NCBI GenBank assembly: GCA_025093555.1
Contig: JAIWNF010000015.1
Location: 62,001-126,000 of the forward strand
Reading direction: 5' to 3'
DNA from: Circinella umbellata
Lineage: Eukaryota; Mucoromycota; Mucoromycetes; Mucorales; Lichtheimiaceae
DNA length: 64,000 nucleotides
The stretch's first letter is position 1. Every line of letters begins with the position of its first letter. The notes under the pieces were generated by a model. The model searched no databases. It saw only the letters and a program-made list of their open reading frames with translations, and had not been told where the DNA came from. The translations under genes were made by a program, and so were the position numbers. This document shows, one piece after another, positions 61,994 to 64,000 of the stretch.

Positions 61994-63434
61994 ATGAATG
62001 AGCAAAAGAAACCATTAATTACACCTACCACTGACATAGATAATAAAAAACAAGATCAGTATAAAACGTTAATATGGTCAGAAATTCCTAAATGGATGCG
62101 ATTTAATCCTTATATTTTAAGTGGATATCGACCACCTAGTAATAATTATATTACTTGTATAAAAAGTATATTTAAACTTCACAATGAATCATGTAAGTCT
62201 TTGTGTGTGTGTGTGTGTGTGTATTTAGGTACATAATATTGATGATGTTTTCTTATATACGTAGTAAATATTTGGACGCATCTTTTTGGTTTAATAATTA
62301 TTCTATTTTATCTTGTACAAGAAGCAATAATATCATTCTTTCATCATCAAGACATTAAGAAGAATACTTCAGATATACTTTTATTTGTATTTTATTTGGG
62401 TGCTATAAGTTGTCTTGGTTGTAGTTGTATTTATCATACTTTTGCTTGTCATTCTAAAAATGTATCAGTTACATGCAATGCTATTGATTATTTAGGTATT
62501 ATTTGCAATAATCTGTAAGTAAATTCTTTTTGTTTATATTCACTGCTAATAATACTTATAACTAATTTTAAATAAAAAGTGGTAGTTGGCTCTTTGCATT
62601 TCATTATTATTTTTATTGTGAACCAAAATTACAAGGTATAATATGATCAATATTGACTATATATATATATATATAACAGTTAATGACTAATATATATACA
62701 TATAAACATTTTATAGTGCTTTATTCTATCTTTTATCTTATCATATGTGGTCTAGCGGTAATATATATACGTACTATTTCAATTTATTTCATATATTGGG
62801 TATTAACTATATCCATATCTATATAGTCTATTATGTTAATGATACCACAATTACAAGCTGAAAAATATATGTGGATGCGTACTATTACTTTTTTATCTGT
62901 AGGTCTTTCAGGATTAATTGCAATTGCTCACAGTACTTTACTTTATGGGGTAAGAATAGTTTATGAGAAAAGAGAATACATTCCTACCTACGTACCTATT
63001 CATAATATAATTATTTGTATTAGATTGATATGATATTTGCATTAGGATTTAATAAAGCTCTTATTATGGGATTTTTTTATGTTGGTGGGGCATTAGTATT
63101 TGGAATTAGGTATATACATATTATACCTTTTAAATATAATCTATGTTCAAACTAATAACATATATTAAAATATACGTATATTAGATGGCCTGAAAGAGCT
63201 TATCCTGGAAAATGTGATATTTGGGTAAAGTATATCTAAAAGATACATAACCATTATTTTTATTAATTAATATATCATCAATTACGTATATAGTTTCAAT
63301 CACATACAATTTTTCATATCATGTGCTTATTTGCTATCCTATTTTATTATCTTGGAATGATGCAAGCAAGAAATTTTTGGGCTGTAGAAGGAGCATATGA
63401 ACACTATTGTAAGCCTGTTGTACCATTTATTTGA
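61994..63434 (+). CDS. PAQR / Izh family seven-transmembrane protein (AdipoR-like, hemolysin III superfamily)
   Basis: Eight exons (61994-62192, 62265-62514, 62580-62635, 62717-62757, 62827-62949, 63024-63109, 63185-63224, 63294-63434) total 936 nt and give 311 aa. After a hydrophilic N-terminus (IPKWMRFNPYILSGYRPP) come the family marks: HNES-VNIWTHLFG before and in helix 1, SCIYHTFACHS after helix 2 (first zinc-site His), DYLGI, LIAIAHSTLLYG, and the final SHTIFHIMCLFA, whose two His complete the zinc site. WPERAYPGKCDIW precedes the last helix. Yeast Izh1-4 are linked to zinc and lipid homeostasis, and animal AdipoRs have ceramidase activity. The activity here is not known. The protein is an integral membrane protein. 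Confidence 0.9.
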
Positions 63435-64000
63435 TGACACCTTTTCCCCCCTGCTACCGTGCATGGGTTTTTCAGTACTCAACCACTAGTTTGTGAACTG
63501 ATGAGAGCAATAGACGTGTTCACTTAAATTCGTCATTAATAAAATCAATAATTGTAACGTATCGTAGTATACGGTTTGTCATATATGGTTATCTGTTTGA
63601 ACACTTGCTGCACCACATCTGCTGTATGTTGAAAGTTTGTCAAACTTTGTTTACAGCTGACTTAGTTGATAAAGGGTTATCATAGCTGTACACTGTACAT
63701 TTTTTCAAGGATGGAATTATGCACAGTTGTAGTGGATGGATTGGTTTGACTGGTGTATATATATACCTTTTCGGCTGTCTTTTCAGGATACTGTTTTTGA
63801 TTATGGCCAAATGGTTAAAAAAATCGGATGTTGTTGGCCCAACATCTAGATTTTTCAAGAATATATAATCGCAAAACTTGATTTTGATAATAAATTAAAA
63901 AAATTTCGTTCCAAGTATTAATTTTATGGCCATGATCATCATCCATACTGGTCATCCGAACATTATCATATTTACAGCTTTGTGGAGGTGGAGGGAATGA
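63435..64000. other. 3' flank of the PAQR gene, no gene assigned
   Basis: A 72-codon frame on the minus strand (63858-63640) has no recognisable motif, although it is more protein-like than its surroundings. It could be an exon of a gene lying beyond the window or transposon debris. Confidence 0.35.

Noticed and set aside
63640..63858. 72-codon minus-strand frame near the window end
   Set aside because: It has no motif or clear splice partner. It could be an exon of a gene outside the window, but that cannot be supported here.
1..64000. tRNA, rRNA and snRNA genes
   Set aside because: I looked for T-loop-like GTTCRANNC with paired arms and found none outside coding or repeat sequence. A covariance-model search was not possible.

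Overview
The window looks like nuclear DNA of an early-diverging filamentous fungus, most likely Mucoromycota (order Mucorales). The genes are eukaryotic and split by short AT-rich introns with GT...AG ends. The gene set fits this group: a CarG-type geranylgeranyl-diphosphate synthase, Skb1/PRMT5, a Dnf-type flippase, VFA1, URB1, and members of gene families I associate with mucoralean genomes. Base composition is strongly AT-rich. I found no bacterial, organellar or viral segment and no CRISPR array.

Layout. 1-4872: no supportable gene. 4873-9295: a secreted calcineurin-like phosphoesterase/5'-nucleotidase (-) divergent from the GGPP synthase (+). 10106-17647: two tandem, related, secreted 'choice-of-anchor A' proteins with unusual Trp/Asp/Lys-rich tails. 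A 5'-truncated LINE with target-site duplication lies between them. 17896-28618 (-): tripeptidyl peptidase II, a CCDC6-like coiled-coil protein and a tail-anchored SMPD4-like protein. 28905-35773 (+): URB1. 35920-38127 (-): a large low-complexity coiled-coil protein. 38155-43073: gene-poor, with a pogo-like MITE and a PD-(D/E)XK-nuclease-like relic. 43074-44654 (+): VFA1 and ribosomal protein L24. 44655-48388: empty. 48389-56419 (-): a P4-ATPase flippase and PRMT5. 56886-60752: a large inverted duplication of a fungal gene fragment around a 1-kb element with terminal inverted repeats. 60803-61753: a 52-bp minisatellite and a MITE with long terminal repeats. 61994-63434 (+): a PAQR/Izh-type seven-helix membrane protein.

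Most genes are unrelated housekeeping functions: protein turnover, ribosome biogenesis, membrane lipid handling, isoprenoid synthesis, arginine methylation and Vps4/ESCRT. There is no obvious pathway cluster. The only functional grouping is the tandem pair of secreted adhesin-like proteins.

The most interesting signals are these. (1) The rpL24 frame is restored only by a single-nucleotide exon. (2) The phosphoesterase needs an 11-nt microexon and also has an 18-nt exon. (3) The two anchor-A paralogues share an odd W/D/K-rich C-terminal tail. (4) In the inverted duplication one arm starts exactly at a transposon terminus, which creates a spliceable transposon-gene chimera. Exon models were built by eye. 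For the phosphoesterase, GGPP synthase, both anchor-A genes, rpL24, the PAQR gene and the chimera, the summed exon lengths are multiples of three, which supports the models.
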